This document shows, piece by piece, positions 7,503 to 14,903 of a DNA stretch of 64,000 bases. Source of the stretch: Sphingopyxis sp. 2PD (GTDB lineage: Bacteria > Pseudomonadota > Alphaproteobacteria > Sphingomonadales > Sphingomonadaceae); assembly GCF_005503695.1 (NCBI RefSeq), contig NZ_SCMU01000011.1, positions 20,982-84,981 on the forward strand, written 5' to 3'. Numbering within the stretch: position 1 is the stretch's first letter; every line of letters starts with the position of its first letter. The translations under genes and the position numbers were made by a program. Under the pieces are notes generated by a model, which made no database searches, was not told where the DNA came from, and worked only from the letters and a program-made list of their open reading frames with translations.

Positions 7503-8276
7503 TCAGTCCTGATGCGGCTGGATGTTCACCGCGGCGAACTTGCCGCGATCGTCGACTTCGATGTCGAAAGCGACGCGGTCGCCTTCGTCGAGGCCCGCCA
7601 TGCCGGCGCGCTGCACCGCGCTGATGTGGACAAAGGCGTCGGCCTGTCCGTCGTCGCGCGCGATAAAGCCGAAGCCCTTCGTCGTGTTGAAGAATTTGAC
7701 CGTGCCCGAGGTGCGTTCACCGGTCAGCTGGCGACGCCCGCGGGCGCCACCCGGCGCGCCGCGATCGTCACGCTGGCGCGGCGCGAATTCTTCGACCGGC
7801 ATCGGTTCGCCTTCGATCTTCAGATCGATGGCCGACACCTTGCCGTTGCGTTCGACCAGCGTGAAGCCGAGCGGCTGGCCCGAGGCCAGACCTTGCAGCC
7901 CGGCCTGTTCGACCGCGCTGATGTGCACGAACACGTCTTCCCCGCCATCGTCACGGGCAACGAAACCAAAACCTTTGGAAGCGTTGAAAAATTTGACCGT
8001 ACCCTGGCCTTCGCCAACGACCTGTGCCGGCATGCCGCCGCCACGTCCGCCGCCGAAGCCGCCACGATCGCCGCCGCCGAAGCCGCCGCGGTCGCCACCG
8101 CCAAAACCGCCGCGATCGCCGCCGCCGAAGCCGCCACGATCGCCATAACCGCCACCGCGGTTACCGCCGCCGTAGCTGTCGCCGCCATAAGGTGCAGGTT
8201 CGAAGCTGTCGAAATTGCCGAAATCATCGCGCTTGCCGCGCCCCCGCTGGCCGCGGCGATCCTTGTTGAAACTCAT
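7503..8276 (-). CDS. Double cold-shock-domain protein with RGG-rich N-terminus
   Basis: The protein has 257 residues and three parts. Residues about 1-80 are low complexity and built from Gly, Arg, Asp, Phe and Tyr, with repeated GDRGGFGG units. Two cold-shock domains follow, each with GTVKFFN..KGFGF(V/I)ARDDG and DVFVHIS/DAFVHIS (RNP1 and RNP2), at about 90-155 and 190-255. Cold-shock domains bind single-stranded RNA or DNA, and RGG tracts promote RNA binding and condensation in eukaryotic proteins. Two-domain forms are known in alphaproteobacteria; the long RGG-like extension is less usual. The tandem DNA repeats at about 8020-8165 encode it, so unit number may vary between strains. Confidence 0.93.
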   Translation of the reverse strand: MSFNKDRRGQRGRGKRDDFGNFDSFEPAPYGGDSYGGGNRGGGYGDRGGFGGGDRGGFGGGDRGGFGGGDRGGFGGGRGGGMPAQVVGEGQGTVKFFNASKGFGFVARDDGGEDVFVHISAVEQAGLQGLASGQPLGFTLVERNGKVSAIDLKIEGEPMPVEEFAPRQRDDRGAPGGARGRRQLTGERTSGTVKFFNTTKGFGFIARDDGQADAFVHISAVQRAGMAGLDEGDRVAFDIEVDDRGKFAAVNIQPHQD

Positions 8277-8538
8277 TGTCTAATAGTCGCTTTCGGTTCG
8301 TCCATACCCCATATGATCGGCGCCTTGCGTCGGACGGGGACGCACTTCACCACGGGCACAGACTCGCCCCATGCCGCTAACGACGCAATATATAGCTTAA
8401 ACATTCTGCATCTGCGAACGGAAAATTCAAGCCGCCGATGCCGGACGAACCGCGCTTTGCCGCGGGCTGGCGGCGGATCGGCCAGCGCCGGGAAAACCAG
8501 TCATTGAGCGGCAAGGCGGCTTGGCCTAAGGCGGGCGA

Positions 8539-9156
8539 ATGAGCGTATATTTCCACGAAGAAGATTTGCCCGCCGGCGCATTGGGTCCGGGCGCCGTTGC
8601 GATCGACACCGAAACCATGGGGCTGAACCCGCTGCGCGACCGGCTGTGCCTGGTCCAGATCAGTGACGGGTCGGGCGACGAGCATCTGGTGCGCTTCGCT
8701 CCCGGCAGCCGTTATGACGCGCCAGTGCTGAAGGCTATTTTGACCGATCCCAACCGGTTGAAACTGTTCCATTTTGCGCGTTTCGACATTGCGGCGCTGC
8801 AACAGGCGCTCGGCGTCGTTACCGCGCCCGTTTATTGCACCAAGATCGCATCGAAGCTGGTCCGCACCTACACCGACCGCCACGGGCTGAAGGAGCTGGT
8901 GCGCGAACTTCTGGGTCAGGAAGTGTCGAAACAGCAGCAGTCGAGCGACTGGGGCGCCGCCGAACTCAGCGACGCGCAGCGCGATTATGCCGCGAGCGAC
9001 GTGCGTTTCCTGCACGCGATGAAAGAGGTCCTGGATATGCGGCTGGCGCGCGAGGGGCGCACCGAATTGGCGCAGGCCTGTTTCGATTTCCTGCCGACGC
9101 GCGCCGCGCTCGACCTTGCCGGCTGGCCCGAAACCGACATTTTCGCGCATAGCTGA
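8539..9156 (+). CDS. Ribonuclease D-type 3'-5' exonuclease
   Basis: The protein has 205 residues. AIDTETMGL (Exo I), FHFARFDIAAL (Exo II) and YAASDVRFL (Exo III, DEDDy tyrosine) are all present, so the catalytic set is complete. It lacks the C-terminal HRDC domains of full-length RNase D and corresponds to the short RNase D common in alphaproteobacteria. It probably trims the 3' ends of structured RNAs. It lies 14 bases before lptC, so the three genes rnd-lptC-lptA likely form one operon. Confidence 0.92.
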   Translation: MSVYFHEEDLPAGALGPGAVAIDTETMGLNPLRDRLCLVQISDGSGDEHLVRFAPGSRYDAPVLKAILTDPNRLKLFHFARFDIAALQQALGVVTAPVYCTKIASKLVRTYTDRHGLKELVRELLGQEVSKQQQSSDWGAAELSDAQRDYAASDVRFLHAMKEVLDMRLAREGRTELAQACFDFLPTRAALDLAGWPETDIFAHS

Positions 9157-9170
9157 CGGAAACCGATTCG

Positions 9171-9809
9171 ATGTCCGAACGCGCCGACCTTGACCGCACG
9201 ATGCGCCAGATGTGGGCGCGCAGCGGATCGAGCCATGACCGCGTGGTGCGCATCCTGCGCTACGGGCTGCCGCTGGTGATCGGCGTCGTCGCGGCGGTGC
9301 TGGTCTTTTCGCCCTTTACCCAGCGTGCAGAGATCAGCTTCCTGCTCGCCAAGGACAAGGTCGACATGGCGAGCGAGCGGATGAAGGTGACGCGCGCCGA
9401 ATATCGCGGCCAGGATGCCAAGGGCCAGCCCTTTGCCCTGCTCGCGGGCAGCGCGGTGCAGAAAAGTTCGGCCGAACCGGTGGTGCGGATGACCGACCTG
9501 TCGGGTGCGATCCGGCTCGACGACGGCCCGGCGACGATCGTCGCGCGCGACAGCGCCTATAATATGGAAACCGAAAAGGTCGCGGTGCCGGGCATGGTGC
9601 AGGTCAGGGGTGCCAACGGATATCGCATCGATGCCAGCAATGTTTCGATCGACCTCAAGACACGAACCTTGACCGGACAGGGCGGAGTCCAAGGGGCGTT
9701 GAACATCGGCACGTTTTCCGCCAACCGCCTTTCGGCTGACCTCGACCAGCGGATCGTGCGGCTGGAAGGCAATGCGCGGCTGCGGATCAATCAGGGAGTG
9801 ATCAAATGA
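9171..9809 (+). CDS. lptC: LPS export protein LptC
   Basis: The protein has 212 residues. A single membrane helix at about residues 31-49 anchors a periplasmic beta-jellyroll domain, the LptC layout. Segments such as MKVTRAEYRGQDAKGQPF and VTG/QGG-type repeats match the LptC/OstA-like fold. It passes lipopolysaccharide from the inner-membrane LptBFG transporter to LptA. Its stop overlaps the lptA start as ATGA. Confidence 0.9.
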   Translation: MSERADLDRTMRQMWARSGSSHDRVVRILRYGLPLVIGVVAAVLVFSPFTQRAEISFLLAKDKVDMASERMKVTRAEYRGQDAKGQPFALLAGSAVQKSSAEPVVRMTDLSGAIRLDDGPATIVARDSAYNMETEKVAVPGMVQVRGANGYRIDASNVSIDLKTRTLTGQGGVQGALNIGTFSANRLSADLDQRIVRLEGNARLRINQGVIK

Positions 9810-10384
9810 ACCGGCTATCGTTGATGAAAAGCGTGGCCTTGGTTGGGGCAGGCTTTTCGCTCACCAGCCTGGCCCTGTTGTCGACGGGCAGCGGCGGGGA
9901 TGTCGCGCAGGCGCAGGCGCTTGCCAATCACAACAGCAACGCGCCGGTGACGTTCGGAGCTGATCGCTTCGAGGTCCAGGATCGCGCCGATCGCGCCATT
10001 TTTTCGGGCAACGTGCGGGTGGATCAGGCGGGATTGACGCTGACGGCAGCCCGGCTGACGGCGGCTTACACCCGTAGTGGCGGTACCGACGTCAACCGCA
10101 TCGACGCCACCGGCGGGGTGGTGGTGACCAAGGGCGACGAGCGCGCGTCGGGCAATGTCGCAATCTATGACCTCGACCGCCGCCTGATCACGATGGTCGG
10201 CAATGTCGAGCTGCGCCAGCGCGGCAACAATCTGCGCGGCGGGCGGCTGGTGATTGATCTCAACAGTGGCCGCGCGACGGTCGACGGGCGCGGCGCGGCG
10301 CGCGGTCCCGACGGCAATCCGATCGCGGGCGTCACCGGCGGGCGCGTCACCGGCACCTTCACGGTACCGGAAAGAAAGCAGTAA
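9806..10384 (+). CDS. lptA: LPS transport periplasmic protein LptA
   Basis: The protein has 192 residues with an N-terminal signal peptide (hydrophobic to about residue 33, then AQAQA). The OstA-like domain includes ADRFEVQDRADRAIFSGNV and later IDATGGVVVTKGDERASG. LptA bridges LptC and LptD across the periplasm. In many relatives lptB follows directly; here it does not, and the next gene candidates are a 49-codon frame and an ABC exporter. Confidence 0.92.
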   Translation: MNRLSLMKSVALVGAGFSLTSLALLSTGSGGDVAQAQALANHNSNAPVTFGADRFEVQDRADRAIFSGNVRVDQAGLTLTAARLTAAYTRSGGTDVNRIDATGGVVVTKGDERASGNVAIYDLDRRLITMVGNVELRQRGNNLRGGRLVIDLNSGRATVDGRGAARGPDGNPIAGVTGGRVTGTFTVPERKQ

Positions 10385-10490
10385 CCAGCGCCTTATACGG
10401 TTCTGCAACCATGTGCCTTCACCATGGGCGGCGGGACCAGAACCATCGCGGTGCCGGGGGGCGACGCCGCACATTGAAGGCGAGCCCCCG

Positions 10491-10640
10491 ATGCGCTTCT
10501 CCCCGCTTGTTCCCCCGCGCCGTCCATCATTCGGCCGCCGCGCCGAGCCGCCCGCGGCAGTCATCCCGACCCCGACGAGCGAGGAACGGCGCCTGATCGA
10601 ACGGATCATGCGGCATCTGGGGCCGCGCGAGAAACTCTAG
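10491..10640 (+). CDS. Possible small basic protein, 49 residues
   Basis: ATG 10491 opens a 49-codon frame ending in TAG at the edge of a repeat (10638 onward). Third codon positions are mostly G or C, like the genes around it, and the C-terminal half (SEERRLIERIMRHL) would be an amphipathic helix. The first half is Pro/Arg-rich and likely disordered. The ribosome binding site is weak (GAAGG about 11 bases upstream). I recognise no family. It could be a chance frame. Confidence 0.4.
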   Translation: MRFSPLVPPRRPSFGRRAEPPAAVIPTPTSEERRLIERIMRHLGPREKL

Positions 10641-10752
10641 AGTCTGTTCTTTTCAAATTGATCCGTAGCCTTGAGCCTGTCGAAGGGCGTTTATCGGCGA
10701 GAAGCGCCCTTCGACAGGCTCAGGGCTAGGGTGACTTGATTCAACCTCAGCA
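10638..10752. repeat. REP-like unit, family C (inverted relative to 7242-7356)
   Basis: Core arms AGCCTGTCGAAGGGCG / CGCCCTTCGACAGGCT flank TTATCGGCGAGAAG. Both the left flank (TCAAATTGATCCGTAGCC) and the right flank (GGGTGACTTGATTCAACC) match the copy at 7242-7356, but reversed. The unit is therefore about 115 bases, longer than its obvious palindrome. The rest of the gap to 10885 shows no gene. Confidence 0.8.
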
Positions 10753-10885
10753 GGACATACCCTGGCAAGGCGGCTCCCACAGTCCTCATCCCGGCCTTCA
10801 CCGGAATGACGAATATTAGGGATTGCTTCCCTTTGTCATTCAGTTTGCTTGGCGTTCCGCCCCCGCCCCCCTACATGGGGCGCAC

Positions 10886-12700
10886 ATGCCGCCCGATACG
10901 CTCACTTCCGCCGATGCGGCCAAGGAACCCCCCGTTCTCGATACGCTGAAGCGTTTCCTGCCCTATCTGTGGCCAGCGGGGCACCGCGGGCACAAGGTTC
11001 GTATCATCGGGGCCGGGCTGATCGTGCTGGCGTCGAAAGGCGTCCAGCTGTCGATGGGCTTTCTCTATGGCGCGGCGATCGACCGGATGGCGCCGGGGAT
11101 GGAAGAGGGCGTCGCGCTGGCGATCGGGCTGGTGCTCGCCTATGCCGGGGCGCGCTTTGCCGGGGTGTTGTTCGATAATCTCCGCAACGTCGTGTTCGAG
11201 CGCGTCGGGCAGGATGCGACGCGTGAGCTGGCGATCGCGACCTTCAGCCATTTGCACGCGCTGAGCCTGCGCTTTCACCTCGCGCGGCGGACCGGCGAGG
11301 TGACCAAGGTGATCGAGCGCGGGACCAAGAGTATCGACACGATGCTCTATTTCCTGCTGTTCAACATCGCGCCGACGATCATCGAGCTGGCTGCGGTGCT
11401 GATCATCTTCTGGACCAAGTTCAGCTTCGGGCTGGCGAGCGCGACCGCGCTGATGGTGATCGTTTATATCATCTTCACGCGCAAGGTGACCGACTGGCGC
11501 AACGCGCTACGCACCCAGATGAACGACCTCGACACGCTGACGATCGGGCGCAGCGTCGACAGCCTGCTCAATTACGAAACGGTCAAATATTTCGGTGCCG
11601 AAGCCCGCGAGGAAGCGCGCTACCGCGACGTTGCCGATCGCTACGCGCGTGCCGCGGTCAAGAGCGAGAACAGCCTGGCGTGGCTGAACATCGGGCAGAG
11701 CCTGATCACCAACGCGGCATTGGCGGGGGCGATGGCCTACACCGTGTGGGGCTGGTCGGTCGGCGAATATAAGGTCGGCGATGTGGTGCTGGTGAACACC
11801 CTGCTCGCGCAGCTGTTCCGCCCGCTCGACATGCTGGGGATGGTGTACCGCGTCATCCGCCAGGGGCTGATCGACATGGAGGCGATGTTCCGCCTGATCG
11901 ATACGCCGCCGGAGATTTCGGACGCGCCGGGCGCGGCGCCGCTGGCGGTCAACGGCGGCGCGGTGGCGTTCGAGAATGTCGTCTTTGGCTACGAACCCGA
12001 TCGCACGATCCTGAACGGCGTGAGCTTTGCCGTCGGCGCCGGCGAGACGCTGGCGATCGTCGGGCCGTCGGGGGCGGGCAAGTCGACGATCGCGCGGCTG
12101 CTGTTCCGATTCTATGATCCGCAGGGCGGACGCATCACAATCGACGGGCAGGATATTGCCGCGGTGACGCAGGCCAGCCTGCGCGCGAGCATCGGTATCG
12201 TGCCGCAGGACACGGTACTGTTCAACGACAGCATCGGTTACAATATCGCCTATGGCCGCGAAGGCGCCAGCGCTGCCGAGGTTGCGGCGGCGGCCGAAGG
12301 CGCGGCGATCGACGGCTTCATCGCGATCCTGCCGCAGGGCTATGACACCGAGGTCGGCGAGCGCGGGTTGAAGTTGTCGGGCGGCGAAAAGCAACGGGTC
12401 GCGATCGCGCGGACGTTGCTGAAAAACCCGCCGGTGCTGATCCTGGATGAAGCGACGAGCGCGCTCGACAGCCGCACCGAGGCGGCAATTCAGGACATGC
12501 TGGAACGGATTGCGCAGCGGCGCACGACATTGGTGATCGCGCATCGCCTGTCGACGGTAACCGGCGCCGACCGGATCATCGTACTCGACAAGGGCCGCGT
12601 CGCCGAGACGGGAACGCACGACCAGCTGCTGGCGATGCGCGGGCTCTATGCCGATATGTGGGCGCGGCAGCAGGCGGAGAAGGAAGAGGGGACGGTTTAG
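10886..12700 (+). CDS. Atm1-type ABC exporter (fused membrane and ATPase domains)
   Basis: The protein has 604 residues with the ABC_ATM1 architecture: six membrane helices at about 35-320, then an ATPase domain with Walker A GPSGAGKST (about 392), signature LSGGEKQR (about 497) and Walker B LILDEATS (about 517). Such half-size exporters work as homodimers; bacterial Atm1 homologues export glutathione conjugates and metal-glutathione complexes. ATG 10886 is preferred because earlier in-frame codons lie in a non-conserved Pro-rich stretch. It stands just before the arsenic operon, but a promoter and operators separate them, so co-function is only a possibility. Confidence 0.9.
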   Translation: MPPDTLTSADAAKEPPVLDTLKRFLPYLWPAGHRGHKVRIIGAGLIVLASKGVQLSMGFLYGAAIDRMAPGMEEGVALAIGLVLAYAGARFAGVLFDNLRNVVFERVGQDATRELAIATFSHLHALSLRFHLARRTGEVTKVIERGTKSIDTMLYFLLFNIAPTIIELAAVLIIFWTKFSFGLASATALMVIVYIIFTRKVTDWRNALRTQMNDLDTLTIGRSVDSLLNYETVKYFGAEAREEARYRDVADRYARAAVKSENSLAWLNIGQSLITNAALAGAMAYTVWGWSVGEYKVGDVVLVNTLLAQLFRPLDMLGMVYRVIRQGLIDMEAMFRLIDTPPEISDAPGAAPLAVNGGAVAFENVVFGYEPDRTILNGVSFAVGAGETLAIVGPSGAGKSTIARLLFRFYDPQGGRITIDGQDIAAVTQASLRASIGIVPQDTVLFNDSIGYNIAYGREGASAAEVAAAAEGAAIDGFIAILPQGYDTEVGERGLKLSGGEKQRVAIARTLLKNPPVLILDEATSALDSRTEAAIQDMLERIAQRRTTLVIAHRLSTVTGADRIIVLDKGRVAETGTHDQLLAMRGLYADMWARQQAEKEEGTV

Positions 12701-12718
12701 TGTCCCGCCCAATTGTTC

Positions 12719-12748
12719 GTCATTGCTTCGCTTCGTTCACAATGACGA
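12719..12748. repeat. Short palindromic repeat
   Basis: CGTCATTG ... CAATGACG with an inner GCTTCGCTTCG loop, directly after the ABC exporter stop. It may act as that gene's transcript end. Similar CGTCATTGCG-type palindromes are common in proteobacterial intergenic DNA. Confidence 0.6.
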
Positions 12749-12760
12749 GGCGCAAAATCA

Positions 12761-12826
12761 TTTCGATGTTTGTCGAAATATCTGTTGACGCCCGGCGCTG
12801 ATTTCCATATTTCGATGATTATCGAA
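12761..12826 (+). promoter_or_regulatory. arsR promoter with two operator palindromes
   Basis: TTTCGATGTTTGTCGAAA (12761-12778) and TTCGATGATTATCGAA (12811-12826) are two related palindromes. Between them TTGACG (12785-12790) and, 17 bases on, TATTTC (12808-12813) make a plausible sigma-70 promoter. The second palindrome overlaps the -10 and start region. This is the normal layout for ArsR autorepression relieved by As(III). Confidence 0.75.
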
Positions 12827-12840
12827 TCATGGAGGCTGCG

Positions 12841-13185
12841 ATGGAGTCGGAAACCGTTGTTCGCGCGCTGGGCGCGCTGGCGCAGGAGCATCGGCTCGCG
12901 CTGTTCCGGCTGCTGGTGCAGGCCGGGCCCGAGGGGCTGGCGGCCGGGGCGATCGCCGAGGCGCTCGGGGTTCCGGCATCGTCGCTGAGCTTTCATCTCG
13001 CGCAGCTGACCAACGCCGGGCTGATCGCGCAGCGCCGCGACGGGCGGTCGCTGATCTATTCTGCCGATTATGGCGCGATGACCGCGCTGCTCGGCTTCCT
13101 GATGGAAAATTGCTGCAGCGGCGCAGTCTGCGCGCCCGCTGTACCCTGTGACACCAAGGACAAGACCGAAAGGACTGCTGCATGA
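12841..13185 (+). CDS. arsR: ArsR family arsenic-responsive repressor
   Basis: The protein has 114 residues. A winged helix with ALAQEHRLALFRLL and the recognition region PASSLSFHLAQL is followed by the wing RRDGRSLIYSA. Cysteines at 91, 92, 97 and 103 near the C-terminus are the likely As(III) site; the classical CVC in the DNA-binding helix is absent, so this is a C-terminal-cysteine type ArsR. ATG 12841 is chosen over ATG 12829 because GGAGG (12831-12835) precedes it and the earlier ATG lies at the operator. First gene of arsR-arsI-arsC-aqpS. Confidence 0.92.
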   Translation: MESETVVRALGALAQEHRLALFRLLVQAGPEGLAAGAIAEALGVPASSLSFHLAQLTNAGLIAQRRDGRSLIYSADYGAMTALLGFLMENCCSGAVCAPAVPCDTKDKTERTAA

Positions 13186-13661
13186 GCCGCTTTCATATGC
13201 ACGTCGGGGTTGCCGACCTCGACAAGTCGATCGCCTTTTACTCGGGGTTGTTTGGTACCGCACCGACGGCGACCAAGCCCGATTATGCCAAATGGATGCT
13301 CGACGATCCGCGGATCAATTTTGCGATCTCGGTGCGCGACGGCGCGCATCGCGGGATCGAGCATGTCGGGTTGCAGGTCGAGGATGAAGCCGAACTCGCG
13401 GCGGTCTATGGCCGCCTGAAAGATGCCGGGGCGCCGGTGCTGGAGGAAGGCGCAACGACCTGTTGCTATGCCAAGTCCGAAAAAAGCTGGATCGCCGATC
13501 CCGACGGCGTGGTGTGGGAAGCGTTCCTGACCAACGGCGAATCGACGGTGTACGGCGACAGCCCCGATTTCGCGCCGCTGGCGTCGGACAATGCCGCCGA
13601 GGGCGCGTGCTGCGTTCCGACGATGCCGCAGGCGGCGCCGGTCAAGGTCGGCTGCTGCTGA
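13182..13661 (+). CDS. arsI: ArsI/CadI family C-As lyase (VOC fold)
   Basis: The protein has 159 residues with the vicinal-oxygen-chelate fold. The TTCCYAKSEKSW segment with adjacent cysteines 94-95 is the ArsI hallmark for binding trivalent organoarsenicals. Candidate Fe(II) ligands are His5, His61 and Glu113. ArsI cleaves the carbon-arsenic bond of methylarsenite, releasing As(III). The C-terminus carries two more CC pairs. Its ATG overlaps the arsR stop, so expression is coupled to the repressor. CadI is the alternative name for related proteins, but the operon favours ArsI. Confidence 0.88.
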   Translation: MSRFHMHVGVADLDKSIAFYSGLFGTAPTATKPDYAKWMLDDPRINFAISVRDGAHRGIEHVGLQVEDEAELAAVYGRLKDAGAPVLEEGATTCCYAKSEKSWIADPDGVVWEAFLTNGESTVYGDSPDFAPLASDNAAEGACCVPTMPQAAPVKVGCC

Positions 13662-13662
13662 C

Positions 13663-14172
13663 ATGAGTGCGACCGGGGCGCTGAACATATTGGTGCTGTG
13701 CACCGGCAATTCGGCACGCAGCATTTTGGGCGAGGCGCTGATCGCGCGCAAGGGCGCGGGCCGGGTGTGCGCGTATAGCGCGGGCAGCCAGCCGAAGGGC
13801 GTGCCGCACCCTGGCGCGCTGCGCCTGCTGGCGCGCGAAGGCTATGACGTGGCGGCCTTCCGCTCGAAAAGCTGGGACGAATTTGCCGTTCCGGGCGCGC
13901 CGCGCATCGACATCGCGATCACCGTGTGCGGCAATGCGGCGGGTGAGACCTGCCCCCTTTTCATCGGCGCGCCCGTGCGCGCGCATTGGGGTTTGCCCGA
14001 TCCCGCCGATGTCGCGGGCGATGCGGCGGCGGTCGATGCCGCCTTTGCTGAGACCTATCGCCTGCTCGACATGCGGTTGCGCGCGATGCTGGCGCTGCCG
14101 CTCGAAACCATGTCCGCGGCCGAGCGGCGCGCGGCACTGAACAGCATCGGCGCGATGGAGGGCGCGGCGTGA
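13663..14172 (+). CDS. arsC: Arsenate reductase, low-molecular-weight phosphatase type
   Basis: The protein has 169 residues. LCTGNSARS at residues 12-20 is the CX5R loop (Cys13, Arg19) of the LMW-phosphatase-like ArsC family, which reduces As(V) to As(III) with thioredoxin or a related thiol system. HWGLPDPAD gives the later catalytic Asp region. It follows arsI by one base and overlaps the aquaporin gene as GTGA. Product As(III) is the likely cargo of the channel encoded next. Confidence 0.9.
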   Translation: MSATGALNILVLCTGNSARSILGEALIARKGAGRVCAYSAGSQPKGVPHPGALRLLAREGYDVAAFRSKSWDEFAVPGAPRIDIAITVCGNAAGETCPLFIGAPVRAHWGLPDPADVAGDAAAVDAAFAETYRLLDMRLRAMLALPLETMSAAERRAALNSIGAMEGAA

Positions 14173-14843
14173 CGCGCGCGCTTGCCGCCGAGGCGATCGG
14201 CAGCTTTTTCCTGTTCGCCACCGTCGTCGGATCGGGGATCATGGCCGAGACGCTGTCGGGCGGCAATGTCGGGGTCGCGCTGCTCGCCAACGCGCTCGCG
14301 ACCGGGGCGATATTGTTCGTGCTGATCGCGATGCTGGGACCGGTATCGGGCGCGCATTTCAACCCGGCGGTGACGCTGGTGATGGCGCTTGGCCGCCGCA
14401 TCGCGCCGCGCACCACGGTCCTTTATGTTGCCGCACAGCTGGCGGGCGGCATCCTCGGCGTGTGGGCGGCGCATCTGATGTTCGACCTGCCGCTGCTGCA
14501 ATTTTCGGCGAAGGCGCGCACCGGCGGCGGGCAATGGGCGGGCGAGTTTGTCGCGACCTTTGGCCTGATCTTGACCATCCTCGGCACCGTGCGGCATCGC
14601 CCCGACTGGGTGGCACCGAGCGTCGCGCTCTATATCACCGCGGCCTATTGGTTCACCTCGTCGACGAGTTTCGCCAATCCGGCGATCGCCGTCGCACGGA
14701 GCCTTTCGGACAGTTTCGCGGGGATTGCGCCCGCCGACGTACCGGCCTTCGTCGCAGCGCAGCTTGGTGGCGCGGTCGCGGCCTGGCTATGCGGGCGCTG
14801 GCTGTTCGCGGAGCGGGACAACAAGGCGGCCACCGGCATTTAG
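14169..14843 (+). CDS. aqpS: Arsenic-operon aquaglyceroporin (AqpS-like MIP channel)
   Basis: The protein has 224 residues, six membrane helices and two half-helix NPA motifs: HFNPAVT (Asn65) and FANPAIAVARS (Asn170, with Arg177 of the selectivity filter). The GTG start at 14169 overlaps the arsC stop. In Sinorhizobium meliloti an AqpS in an arsR-aqpS-arsC operon lets As(III) made by ArsC flow out of the cell. The same role is inferred here. No ArsB, Acr3 or ArsA pump is encoded in the window. Confidence 0.85.
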   Translation: MTRALAAEAIGSFFLFATVVGSGIMAETLSGGNVGVALLANALATGAILFVLIAMLGPVSGAHFNPAVTLVMALGRRIAPRTTVLYVAAQLAGGILGVWAAHLMFDLPLLQFSAKARTGGGQWAGEFVATFGLILTILGTVRHRPDWVAPSVALYITAAYWFTSSTSFANPAIAVARSLSDSFAGIAPADVPAFVAAQLGGAVAAWLCGRWLFAERDNKAATGI

Positions 14844-14903
14844 CGGCGTCGTAAACAGGCGCGCGGGTTGACCCCAAGCGCTCCCGCCCCCTAGGCAGAA
14901 ACC

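Noticed and set aside
8020..8165. Regular short repeats that might be taken for a CRISPR array
   Set aside because: They are tandem codons for the GDRGGFGG arm of the cold-shock protein, without unique spacers.
8380..8420. Promoter for the cold-shock gene in the AT-rich stretch
   Set aside because: TTGAAT and TATATT are present on the minus strand but about 31 bases apart, too far for a sigma-70 promoter.
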